From Eutreptiella sp. 'Long Island Sound 2002' (lineage: Eukaryota; Euglenozoa; Euglenophyceae; Eutreptiales; Eutreptiaceae), in assembly GCA_964036045.1 (NCBI GenBank), contig OZ038382.1, forward strand, positions 9,838,982 to 9,902,981: a stretch of DNA of 64,000 bases, read 5' to 3'. Within the stretch, counting starts at the first letter, position 1; each line of letters opens with the position of its first letter. Below, in pieces: positions 37,801 to 49,800 of this stretch. The notes below the pieces were generated by a model. The model did not search any database. It was not told where the DNA came from and saw only the letters and a program-made list of their open reading frames with translations. A program made the position numbers and the translations under genes.

Positions 37801-40800
37801 GAACAACCGGAGGGAAATCAAACACAGGGCCAGGGGGCCCGGATCACCAAGTGTTACCCATCAGCGGTGCACAGCACGTCCAGGCATTTTGCCATTTGTG
37901 GGCGGGGGTGTGTGGGGGCCCGGGGGTTTGTTTCAGTTCTAGACCCAAGGGGTCGAGGGGGCACTGACTGTACGCGCCGGTGTGTGCATCTGCAGGATCA
38001 TTTTCCTGACAGGGGCTTCTAACGACCACAATCATTCTTTCTCTTTTGTCCTTTCCTTTGCCTCCTTCTGCGCTCTGCAACATTGTCGGTGAGGGCGGTC
38101 TGCCCTGTCACCTCCCTTTCCACCTGCCCAGTTTCCTCTAGGCTCTCCATGTTCGTCCTGTCTTTGGGGGTAAGGCAGGGGGTAGTAGAGGGGGAGGTGG
38201 AGGGTGAGGGGGGTGAGGGGGGTGGTTGTTGCACCTTGTCCCCTCCTTGCCCTTGAGAAGGAAGGTCCTGGCTCAAGGGGGCTCCTTGTTGGTGTCGGTG
38301 CACTTGGTGTTGGTGGTTTTGGCCACTTGCTTCTGCTGGCCCACATATCCCAGTCTGTCCTGGGCGTAGTTTCAACCGAGTGGGGGGGGGGAGGGGGGGC
38401 TGGGGCCTTGGCCAACCCCAGCCAACACCCGCATCAGAAATTGCTTCCCCAGGAAAAATATGCAATTGAAGTGGCCCAGAATTGGAGGCCAGTTTACTTA
38501 CATAAACTTGTTTTTAGCCTTTGGCCCACCCACCCACATACCCACATCAGAACTTTTTTCCTCAGGGAAAATATGAATTTATATCAACATATGCATAGCT
38601 ACTATCCAATATCACCTGCAGCGGGCATCGAACCAACAAACCTCAGGGTATGGAGTCTGGCCAACCAATCCCCCTCCCGCCTCCTCGGCAGACCTTCTGC
38701 ATCACCTTCTCGCCCCTTTCACGGAACTTCGCCGCCTCTTCAACGACGATTTGGAGCGGCGTGCGGTACACCTTCGACCGAAATCCAGTCGACACCAATG
38801 CGAATTGGTTCGGATCCAAGACGTTGGGTACTGCAGAGCCCTGACAGGCCGAAGAAGCGGGTCGGGTTAGCAGCCGGGAGCGGCGGGGGAGGTGGGCAAG
38901 CATGCGCAACAGTGCTGATTCACTGGGGGGGGGGGGGGTCAAAGGCGCAGTAGGTTTGCCGGCTGGTACATCCAGTTTAACACAGGCGTGCTGAACGTAG
39001 ACGTGCCTCTGGGCTGTGTGTGGCTGTGGGGGAGGTTGTATGTGGGGGGGGGGGGGGGAAGGGGGGGCATGGTATGGTATGGTATGGTATGGTATGGTAT
39101 GGTATGGTATGGTATGGTATGGTATGGTATGGTATGGTATGGTATGGTATGGTATGGTATGGTATGGTATGGTATGGTATGGTATGGTATGGTATGGTAT
39201 GGTATGGTATGGTATGGTATGGTATGGTATGGTATGGTATGGTATGGTATGGTATGGTATGTTGTTGTTGTTGTTGTGAGGGCACCCAGCACGTGCCGGC
39301 GGGAGAAATTGCCAGACACGCTCTCCCTGGGCAGGGCGCAAGGGAGCAGTCGGCCGGCGTCACGCTGGCCGGGCGTGCGCCGACGACGACCGAGGGGGGG
39401 GGGGGGGGGCGCTGTGGTGTGGAGGGGGGGGGGGGGGGGCGCGTGTGGAGGAGGGTGGGGCTACCTGTGGAAGTTACCCTGGAGCCCTCCCCCGCCGTGG
39501 GGGGAGGGCGTGCGCACCTGTGCGAAACGGAGGCGGGATGGGGAGCGGGATGCGGGGACCACCTGTCCGGAGACCCGCGGGGCCCCGGTTCCCCTTGCTT
39601 CCAGCCGCCACTCCCCCGCGACAGGGGAGGGGGCTACGTCCTGTGCGGAGGTGGAGTAAGGGGGGTGGAGGGGGCGGGGACTATGTATGGTCTATCCCCT
39701 AGTGCCCGTCCCTGCGTCCCGTGTGCGGGAGGCCGCGCGGCACGGCCGGCGGGGGGGGTTCAGGCCTGGGCCGGGCGCGTGAGTAGCGGCGGGCGGCCGA
39801 GGCGGAGGCGGCGCCATGCGGGTGCGGGGCCCGTGGCGGTCGCGGGGCGGTGTGGGCGGACCGGCCGGCGGCCGGCGGTGGCCCTGAGAGCCCCACTCCA
39901 TGGGGTCGGCGGGCGCGCCGGGGGCACGCGCGCCACGCTGGCCTTGCCGTGGGGGGCGCGTGTGCAAGGGCGTCGGCGCGCCCGATGAGGGCCCCACTGC
40001 GGGCCGCGGGACCAGCGGCAAGCTGGAAGCGTGGCCTGGGGGCCGAGGCCTGGGCTGGGCGCGTGGGTAGCGGCGGGCGGCCGAGGCGGAGGCGGCGCCA
40101 TGCGGGTGCGGGGCCCGTGGCGGCCGCGGGGCGGCGCAGGCGGACCGGCCGGTGGTCGGCGGCGGCCCTGAGAGCCCCACTCCATGGGGTCGGCGTGCAC
40201 GTTGGGGGGGGGGGGGGGGGCTGTGGGCTGGTGGGTGGGTGCGCGCGCGAGGGGGACGGGGGTGCGGTGAGCTCAGCCGCAGAGCGTCACCGTGCGGCCG
40301 ACCGGGCGGAGGAGCGGCCGGGGCTGGCCAAAGTCGGCCGGGGAGCCCGGGGCGCTCGAGGTGTCGGCGGGGCCGCGGTCAGCGGTGGGGCCCGCACCCC
40401 GCTCGGCGGGGACGAATCCCGCCGAGCATCATCCACGGGGGCGAATCCTGGTGGAGGCGGGGGGAAGCGCCACGCCGTCCCCTCGCGGCCGAACCGGACC
40501 GGGACGGGCCCCGCCGGAGGGGTACCGGGGGGGCGGGCGGGGCTGGGCACCGGGGCTCCGGGGCCCGGGTCCCTGGTGGTTGTGGGCCAGTGCGGGGGAG
40601 ACCGGGCGGGCCTCTGGGCTGCGGCTGGTGAGGGGGGGCGTGGAAGGGCCGGGCGGGCTCGGGGGCGAACCCCGAGAGGCCCCCGGGGGCTCGGCGAGGG
40701 CTCCCGAGGGCGGCCGTTCCTTGAGGGGGGGGGGGGGGGTGTTGCTCCCTGCCCGGGCTGCGCAGGGGCGCCGCGTGGTGCGGTGCAGGGGCGCAGCCGT

Positions 40801-43800
40801 GTGGGGCGGCGCAGGGGCGCAGCAGTGTGGGGCCGCGCAGGGGTGCAGCGCGGGGCCGCGTATGGGCGCGGCATGGGGCCGCGTAGGGGCGCGGCGTGGG
40901 GCCACGCAGGGGCGCAGCGTGGGGCTGCGCGGGGCTGCGCAGGGGCGCAGCAGCGTGGGGCTGCGCAGGGGCGCAGCAGCGTGGGGCTGCGCCGGGGCGC
41001 GGCATGGGGCCGTGAAGGGGCGCAGCAGCGTGGGGCTGCGCAGGGGCGCAGCGTGGAGCTGAGTAGGGGTGCAGCGTGGGGCTGCGCAGGGGCGCAGCGT
41101 GGGGCCGCGCAGGGGCGCAGCAGTGTGGGGCGGCGCAGGGGCGCAGCAGTGTGGGGCTGCGCAGGGGTGCAGCGCGGGGCCGCGTATGGGCGCGGCATGG
41201 GGCCGCGTAGGGGCGCGGCGTGGGGCCACGCAGGGGCGCAGCGTGGGGCTGCGCGGGGCTGCGCAGGGGCGCAGCAGCGTGGGGCTGCGCAGGGGCGCAG
41301 CAGCCTGGGGCTGCGCCGGGGCGCGGCATGGGGCCGTGAAGGGGCGCAGCAGCGTGGGGCTGCGCAGGGGCGCAGCGTGGAGCTGAGTAGGGGTGCAGCG
41401 TGGGGCTGCACAGGGGCGCAGCGTGGGGCCGCGCAGGGGCGCAGCAGTGTGGGGCGGCGCAGGGGCGCAGCAGTGTGGGGCTGCGCAGGGGCGCAGCGCG
41501 GGGCTGCGCAGGGGCGCAGCAGCGTGGGGCTGCGCCGGGGCGCGGCATGGGGCCGTGAAGGGGGGCAGCAGCGTGGGGCTGCGTAGGGGCGCAGCGTGGG
41601 GCTGAGTAGGGGCGCAGCGTGGGGCTGCGCAGGGGCGCAGCAGTGTGGGGCGGCGCAGGGGCGCAGCAGTGTGGGGCTGAGCGGGGGGTCAGCAGTGTGG
41701 GGCTGAGGGGGGGCGCAGCGCGGGGCTGCGCAGGGGCGCAGCAGCGTGGGGCTGCGCAGGGGCGCAGCGCGGGGCCGCGCTTGGGCGCGGCATGGGGCCG
41801 TGGAGGGGTGCAGCAGCGTGGGGCTGCGCAGGGGCGCAGCGTGGGGCTGCGTAGGGGCGCAGCGTGGGGCTGCGCAGGGGCGCAGCGCGGGGCCGCGCAT
41901 GGGCGTGGCATGGGGCCGTGAAGGGGCGCGGCGCGGGGCCGGGCAGGGGCGCAGCAGCGTGGGGCTGCGCAGGGGCATGGCAGCGCGGGGCTGCGCCGGG
42001 GCGTAGCGTGGGGCCGCGAATGGGGCGCAGCTGGGGGCTGCGTAGGGGCGCAGCAGCGTTGGGCTGCGCAGGGGCGCATCGTGGGGCTGCGCGGGGGCGC
42101 GGCAAGGGGCTGCGCGGGGGCGCGGCAAGGGGCCGTGCAGGGGCGCAGCAGCGTGGGGCTGCGCAGGGGCGCAGCAGCGTGGGGCTGCGCCGGGGCGCGG
42201 TATGGGGCTGCGCGGGGGCGCGGCAAGGGGCCGTGCAGGGGCGCAGCAGCGTGGGGGCTGCGCAGGGGCGCAGCGCGGGGCCGTGCAAGGGCGCAGCAGT
42301 GTGGGGCTGCGCAGGGGCGCAGCGCGGGGCTGCGCAGGGGCGCAGCAGCGTGGGGCTGCGTCGGGGCGCGGCATGGGGCCGTGAAGGGGCGCAGCAGCAT
42401 GGGGCTGCGCAGGGGCGCAGCGTGGTGCGGCGCAGGGGCGCAGCAGTGTGGGGCGGCGCAGGGGCGCAGCAGTGTGGGGCTGCGGAGGGGCGTAGCGCGG
42501 GGCTGCGCAGGGGCGCAGCAGCGTGGGGCTGCGCAGGGGCGCAGCGCGGGGCCGCGCATGGGCGCGGCATGGGGCCGTGGAGGGGTGCAGCAGCGTGGGG
42601 CTGCGCAGGGGCGCAGCGTGGGGCCGCGTAGGGGCGCAGCGCGGGGCTGGGCCGGGGCGCAACGTGGGGCCGCGCAGGAGTGCAGCGTGGGGCCGCGTAT
42701 GGGCGTGGCATGGGGCCGTGAAGGGGCGCGGCGCGGGGCCGCGCAGGGGCGCAGCAGCGTGGGGCTGCGCAGGAGCGTAGCAGCACGGAGCTGCGCCGGG
42801 GCGCAGCGTGGGGCCGCGAATGGGGCGCAGCGGGGGGCTGCGTAGGGGCGCAGCAGTGTTGGGCTGCGCAGGGGCGCAGCATGGGGCTGCGCGGGGGCGC
42901 GGCAAGGGGCCGTGCAGGGGCGCGGCGCGGGGCCGCGCAGGGGCGCAGCAGCGTGGGGCTGCGCAGGGGCGCAGCGTGGGGCTGCGCAGGGGCTTGGTAT
43001 GGGGCCGTGAAAAAGGGGCGCAGCAGTGTGGGGCTGTGTAGGGGCGCAGCGTGGGGCTGCGTAGGGGCGCAGCGTGGTGCGGCGCAGGGGCGTAGCAGTG
43101 TGGGGCTGCGCAGGGGCGCAGTGCGGGGCCGCGCAGGGGCGCAGCGTGGGGCTGCGCAGATGCGAAGCGCGGGGTTGCGCAGGGGCGCAGCAGCGTGGGG
43201 CCGCGCAGGGGAGCAGCCGCATGGGGCTGTGCAGGGGCGCAGCGCGGGGCTGGGCAGGGGCGCAGCGCGGGGCCGCGCAGGAGTGCAGCGTGGGGCCGCG
43301 AATGGGCGCGGCATGGGGCCGTGCAGGGGCGCGGCGCGGGGCCGCGCAGGGGCGCAGCAGCGTGGGGCTGCGTAGGGGCGCAGCAGCGTGGGGCCGCGCC
43401 GGGGCGCGGCATGGGGCCGTGCAGGGGCGCCGCAGCGTGGGGCTGCGTAGGGGCGCAGCGTGGGGCTGCGTAGGGGCGCAACGGTTTGGGGCGGCGCAGG
43501 GGCGCAGCGCGGGGTTGCGCAGGGGCGCAACAGCGTGGGGCCGCACAGGGGAGNNNNNNNNNNNNNNNNNNNNNNNNNNNNNNNNNNNNNNNNNNNNNNN
43601 NNNNNNNNNNNNNNNNNNNNNNNNNNNNNNNNNNNNNNNNNNNNNNNNNNNNNNNNNNNNNNNNNNNNNNNNNNNNNNNNNNNNNNNNNNNNNNNNNNNN
43701 NNNNNNNNNNNNNNNNNNNNNNNNNNNNNNNNNNNNNNNNNNNNNNNNNNNNNGCGTGGGGCTGCGCAGGAGCGTAGCAGCACGGAGCTGCGCCGGGGCG

Positions 43801-46800
43801 CAGCGCTGGGGCCGCGAATGGGGCGCAGCGGGGGGCTGCGTAGGGGCGCAGCAGTGTTGGGCTGCGCAGGGGCGCAGCATGGGGCTGCGCGGGGGCGCGG
43901 CAAGGGGCCGTGCAGGGGCGCGGCGCGGGGCCGCGCAGGGGCGCAGCAGCGTGGGGCTGCGCAGGGGCGCAGCGTGGGGCTGCGCAGGGGCTTGGTATGG
44001 GGCCGTGAAGGGGCGCAGCAGTGTGGGGGCTGTGTAGGGGCGCAGCGTGGGGCTGCGTAGGGGCGCAGCCGTGGTGCGGCGCAGGGGCGTAGCAGTGTGG
44101 GGCTGCGCAGGGGCGCAGTGCGGGGCCGCGCAGGGGCGCAGCGTGGGGCTGCGCAGATGCGAAGCGCGGGGTTGCGCAGGGGCGCAGCAGCGTGGGGCCG
44201 CGCAGGGGAGCAGCCGCATGGGGCTGTGCAGGGGCGCAGCGCGGGGCTGGGCAGGGGCGCAGCGCGGGGCCGCGCAGGAGTGCAGCGTGGGGCCGCGAAT
44301 GGGCGCGGCATGGGGCCGTGCAGGGGCGCGGCGCGGGGCGCGCAGGGGCGCAGCAGCGTGGGGCTGCGTAGGGGCGCAGCAGCGTGGGGCCGCGCCGGGG
44401 CGCGGCATGGGGCCGTGCAGGGGCGCCCAGCGTGGGGCTGCGTAGGGGCGCAGCGTGGGGCTGCGTAGGGGCGCAACGGTTTTGGGGCGGCGCAGGGGCG
44501 CAGCGCGGGGTTGCGCAGGGGCGCAACAGCGTGGGGCCGCACAGGGGAGCAGCAGCGTGGGGCTGGGCAGGGGCGCAGCAGCCCGGGGCTGGGCAGGGGC
44601 GCAGTAGCGTGGGGGCTGCGCGGGGCGCGGCAGCCAGGGCTGTGCAGGGGCGCAGCAGCGTGGGGCTGTGCAGGGGCGTAGCAGCGTGGGCGCAGCAACC
44701 TGGGGCTGTGCAGGGGCGCAGCAGCGTGGGGCTGCGCTGGAGGGCAGCGTGGGGCTGCGCAGGGGCGCAGCAGCGCGGGGCTGTGCAGGGGAGCAGCAGC
44801 GTGGGGCTGCGCTGGAGGGCAGCGTGGGGCTGCGCAGGGGCGCAGCAACCTGGGGCTGGGCAGGGGCTCAGTAGCGTGGGGCTGCGCGGGGCGCGGCAGC
44901 CAGGGCTGTGCAGGGGCGCAGCAGCGTGGGCTGTGCAGGGGCGTAGCAGCGTGGGCGCAGCAGCGTGGGGCTGCGTAGGGGCGCAGCAGCGTGGGGCTGC
45001 GTAGGGGCGCAGCAGCGTGGGGCTGCTCTGGAGTGCAGCGTGGGGCTGCGCAGGGGCGCAGCAGCGTGGGGCTGCGTAGGGGCGCAGGCAGCGTGGGGCT
45101 GCGCTGGAGTGCAGCGTGGGGCTGCGCAGGGGCGCAGCAGCGTGGGCTGCGCTGGAGTGCAGCGTGGGGCTGCGCAGGGGCGCAGCAGCGTGGGGCTGCG
45201 CTGGAGTGCAGCGTGGGGCTGCGCTTGGGTTGTGCGTTGCGCAAAGGTGTAGTATGGGGCTGTGCAGGGGCGCAGCGTGGGGCTGCGCAGGGGCGCAGCA
45301 GCGTGGGGCTGCGCTGGAGGGCAGCGTGGGGCTGCGCAGGGGTGCAGCAGCGTGGGGCTGCGCAGGGGTGCAGCAGCGTGGGGCTGCGCGAGCAGCTGTG
45401 TGGGGCGGCGCAGTGGTGGGGGGGCTGTGTAGGGGCGTAGCGGCATGGGGGTGCGCTGGGGCGCAGCGTGTGGCTGTACAGGGGCGCAGTGCGGCGCTGC
45501 GCAGGGCGCAGCGTGGGGCTGCGCAGGGGCGCAGCAGCATGGGGCTGCGCTGGAGGGCAGCGTGGGGCCGCGCAGGGGTGCAGTAGCGTGGGGCTGCGCA
45601 GGGGTGCAGCAGTGTGGGGCTGCGCAGGGGTGCAGCAGCGTGGGGCTGCGCAGAGCAGCTGTGTGGGGCGGCGCAGTGGTGGGGGGGCTGTGTAGGGGCG
45701 CAGCGGCATGGGGGTGCGCTGGGGCGCAGCGTGTGGTTGTACAGGGGCGCAGTGCAGCGCTGCGCAGGGGCGCAGCGTGGGGCTGCGCAAGGGCGCAGCA
45801 GCGTGGGGCTGCGCAGGGGCGCAGCGCGGAGCAGCCCCGGGGGCAGCGTGGGGCCGTGGAGGGGCGCGGCGTGGGGCTGCGCAGGAGCGCAGCAGCGTGG
45901 GGCTGCGCAGGGGCGCGGCGAGCGGCGGCGCAGTGGTGGGAGGCCGCGCAGGGGCGCATCATGGGGCCGCGTATGGGCGCGGCGCGGAGCTGCGCAGGGG
46001 CGCAGCAGCGTGGGGCTGCGCTTGGGCGTAGTTTTGGGGCTGCGCAAAGGTGTTGTATGTGGCTGCCTAGGGGCGCAGCGTGGGGCTGCGCAGGGGCGCA
46101 GCAGCGTGGGGCCGCGCAGGGGCGTGGCAGTGTGGGCTGCGCGGGGGCGCAGTGGCGTGGGCGCGCATGGGCGCAGCAGCGAGGGCTGTGCAGGGGTGCA
46201 GCAGCGCGGGGGCGCGCGGGGGCGCTGCAGCGTGGGGCTGCGCAGGGGTGCAGCAGCGTGGGGATGCGAAGGGGCGCAGCATGGGCTGCGCATGGGCGCG
46301 GCAGCATGGGGCTGTGCAGGGGCGCAGCAATGCGGGGCCACGCAGGGGCGCAGCAGTGTGGGGCTGCGTAGGGGCGCAGCGGCGTGGGGCTGTCGTGTAG
46401 GGTAGAGGAAGGGGTGGTGTGAGGGCGGCGGGGGGTGTGGGGCCCTGCTCGACAGACAACGGTCCAGAGTCGGGCCCCTGGTGGGCGGCCGGGGGCGGCG
46501 TGGGGTGCGTGGGGGGCGTGCCGTGGGGTGGTGTGGGGGTGTGGCCTGCTACCTAGCCTTTCACTACGAGGATGTGGCGAAGAAGACGCAGGGGAACTGA
46601 GGCCGGAAAGCCTGGGGATGGGGGCTGGGGCGATGGCGGCGGGTTATCCCTGGCTGGGATGGCCGGGGTGCCCTGGGGTCCCGTGGGGGCGGAGGCTCCC
46701 CACGTCGGCCGGGTGCGAAACCACGACCTGTGTTTCCGTCACCGAAGTTCTTAGGGTTCTACCCCAGGAACTTACCCGCCGCGGGGACTGTGGGCCGGGA

Positions 46801-49800
46801 CGGCCAAGGGGGATGACAATGAAGAGGAAATGGGGGGCCAGGATGAGCCTGGCGGTCGGCACCTTCCCTCGGCCTGGGGGAGGCCGTTGCCCGGGGCTAT
46901 TCCCTTCCTCCCGTGGCCGTGGTGCTGTGGCGGGTGGTGGTGTGGCTACCTCCCAACGGGTGTCTGTGCCCGGTGCCGTGGGTACAGACCCCCGTTGGGG
47001 GCGGGTACGAAGCGCCCGGTCGCCTCGCCCCCCCTGCACAACAGCCCGCCAGGCGCCGGTTGGCCTTTAGCGCCAGCTGTCGTGGGGGGGGGCGCTCGGG
47101 GCAGTGCGGGGTCCCTCCGCTCTCCTGGCGGCCCGCACTGCCCGTATAATGCAGCAAGGGGCGGCGCGGGCTCGTACCGCACGCGCAGGCCGCGCCGCCC
47201 CAGCCGGGGTGGGGGACAGGGGGGGACAGGGGGGGGTCAGGGGGTCGTGGCAGGCGGATGGAGGGTGGCGGAGGCTCGTACCGCGCACCGGCGGGCCCCA
47301 CCACCCTCCAGTCGGGAGGCGCAGCTGCAGGGGTTCTGGGGGCCCCACCCAGGGGCCTTCGGCCCCCCCCGTGCGGCTTCGGTGTGGGGGAGGGGAGGCA
47401 AAGGCCACTCGCGGCCATGACACATGGTGCATAGGGAGGGAGGTATGACACATGCAACGCCATGATGCGTGTGGCTGGGGAAGGGGTGCAAGGCCTGGAC
47501 CCCCAGCGCGTGCGGGGGGTCCTCTTGTTCGTAAGGCGGCCGTCCGTCGGCGGCTGCGGCAGCCCACCTCAGGGGCTGCGGTACCTGGGAGAGGAGGGGC
47601 GGGAGAGTGGGGGGGCGGTGGGGGCACGGCGTGCACGTTGGGGGGGGGGGGGCTGTGGGCTGGTGGGTGGGTGCGCGCGCGAGGGGGACGGGGGTGCGGT
47701 GAGCTCAGCCGCAGAGCGTCACCGTGCGGCCGACCGGGCGGAGGAGCGGCCGGGGCTGGCCAAAGTCGGCCGGGGAGCCCGGGGCGCTCGAGGTGTCGGC
47801 GGGGCCGCGGTCAGCGGTGGGGCCCGCACCCCGCTCGGCGGGACGAATCCCGCCGAGCATCATCCACGGGGGGCGAATCCTGGTGGAGGCGGGGGGAAGC
47901 GCCACGCCGTCCCCTCGCGGCCGAACCGGACCGGGACGGGCCCCGCCGGAGGGGTACCGGGGGGGCGGGCGGGGCTGGGCACCGGGGCTCCGGGGCCCGG
48001 GTCCCTGGTGGTTGTGGGCCGGCGCGGGGGGAGACCGGGCGGGCCTGTGGGCTGCGGCTGGTGAGGGGGGGCGTGGAAGGGCCGGGCGGGCTCGGGGGCG
48101 AACCCCGAGAGGCCCCGGGGGCTCGGCGAGGGCTCCCGAGGGCGGCCGTTCCTTGAGGGGGGGGGGGGGGGTTGCTCCCTGCCCGGGGGACGACGGGGGC
48201 CCTCTTGAGCGAGGGGGGGGGGGGGCGTGTATCGCCCGGTGTAGGGCCATGTCGATTCATGGCCGCGCGGCATGGGACTATATCCCCAACCCTCCGCGCC
48301 GGAGTCCCTTTTTTGGGGGGGGCTGAGGGGGGGGGGGGGCTGGCGGTTGTTGTGTGCTCCCTCCCTCGTGGGGGGGGGGTCGCCGGTGGGAGCTCCGTCC
48401 GGCATGGCCGTAAAAACCCGGTGGCGTCCCTGGGCTCGTGGGCCCCTTCGAGGAAGAACCTCGGATTCGCCGGGGGGGACTCCGCTAGTATGGTATGGTA
48501 TGGTATGGTATGGTATGGTATGTATGGTATGGTATGGTATGGTATGGTATGGTATGGCATGGTATGGTATGGTGTGCCCCTGCTGTATTGTGCAAGGCTG
48601 GGACCACTACTTGCCCCGGATGCTGACACGGTTTCCACTCCCCACAGCGATGCGCTCGTTCCTCCCGTGGGTTCCTAGCCTCTTTGGGTTGGGTGTAGAA
48701 CGTCAGCGGCCGTGGTGGCCGCTCACAGGTCTATGAGGTCGGTGACCGCCTCTTTCTGTCCTGGTGGCTACTGTCGCGGGAGGCTGCTACTGCCTGGGGC
48801 TGCCGGTGCCAGAGTCTCTGGAGTTGCTTGAGGTTGCTGTTATTTGGACTGCCGCTGTTGGTGTGTACTGGTACCTGGGCCTGCTTCCATCGGAGGGTGC
48901 TGTTGCCGGGGACTAATGCTGCTGCAGGCTGCTGTTGCCTGCGCTGGCAAATATTGCCTCCGGCGCTGCGGCCGCTGCCTCTAGAGGTCACCGCTGCCGC
49001 CGTTGGGCGTGGGCCAAAAGATTGGAGCGGCAGCATCCGCCGCAGCGCTTGGTCATGGGGGTTGTAAGCGTGAGGCTGCCCCCCCCCCCCCCCCCCGCGC
49101 CCCCTCCCGGCCCCGTGCATTGGGAATGCCGATGCAACGACCTGCTGCTCCTTCTCCTTCTCCTTCTGCTGCATGACCCGCAAGGCATCGGCAAACTCCT
49201 TCGTCGAAGCATTGGACTGCTGGAACGCGGGGCTGGACATGGCGAGCAGCCAGTCAGCGCTCTGCCCGGGGAATGGGGTGGGCCGGGGCGCTTGCGGCGG
49301 CACCTCCGGCTTCCACGCCAGCAGGACCTCCACGATCTCCAGCCGCAGGTATCGCGCCGCCAGATGCAGTACCGTCTGGCCCTGGGGAGGCACAGCGATG
49401 CTCCTCATCCCCTGAGCTACGGCGAAGCCCTCATGGCGTACAACGAGCTATGACCGCATGGGGGGTCCGTCTGTTGAAATGCTGAACCCCAACGGGGTTG
49501 TGGCGGCCAAAGGCCCAGGGGGGGGGGGGCTGGCGGCTCCGGGGGGGGGGGGGGGAGGGGGTATTTGTGTTTAAGGGCACATGATCCCCCGGTCCTTTCT
49601 GGGGCATGCAACACAAGGACAGTTGCATGCACCCCACCTTGGCCTCTTTCGGGGGTAAGAGCCCCCCCCCCCCCCCCCCCCAAAAAAAACAGGGCTCGGG
49701 AGGGCGAGGACCACCAGACAGTGTTGAAAAACTCCTCTGAATCCGTTTGCTTGGTGTAGAAAAATTCCTGCAAATGCGATTGATGAGTGAAGCCAAATGG

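Larger units (their letters stand above)
39327..48746. other. Giant intron between exons 8 and 9
   Basis: About 9.4 kb made almost entirely of tandem array, duplicated GC-rich sequence and gap. 46.4-47.6 kb is unique GC-rich sequence with no supported gene. The intron call depends on exon 8 ending at 48747; further exons could hide in the gap or in 46.4-47.6 kb. Confidence 0.55.

Noticed and set aside
38939-39363. Frames of repeated YHTIP or YGMVW residues
   Set aside because: Direct translation of the TATGG pentanucleotide array in different frames.
40287-46341. Very long open frames (up to about 1,800 codons) on both strands
   Set aside because: They follow the 23/26-bp tandem units, run through the N gap, are present in several frames at once and encode only low-complexity Ala/Arg/Pro or Gly/Ala/Gln strings.
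46560-46604. Possible plus-strand terminal exon reading FHYEDVAKKTQGN then stop
   Set aside because: Good acceptor-like CTACCTAG and high GC3, but no upstream exons, no recognised family and only 14 codons.
46640-46830. GC-rich segment around GTTTCCGTCACCGAAGTTC, considered as rDNA
   Set aside because: No match to conserved rRNA helices that I can recognise, and no neighbouring rRNA features.
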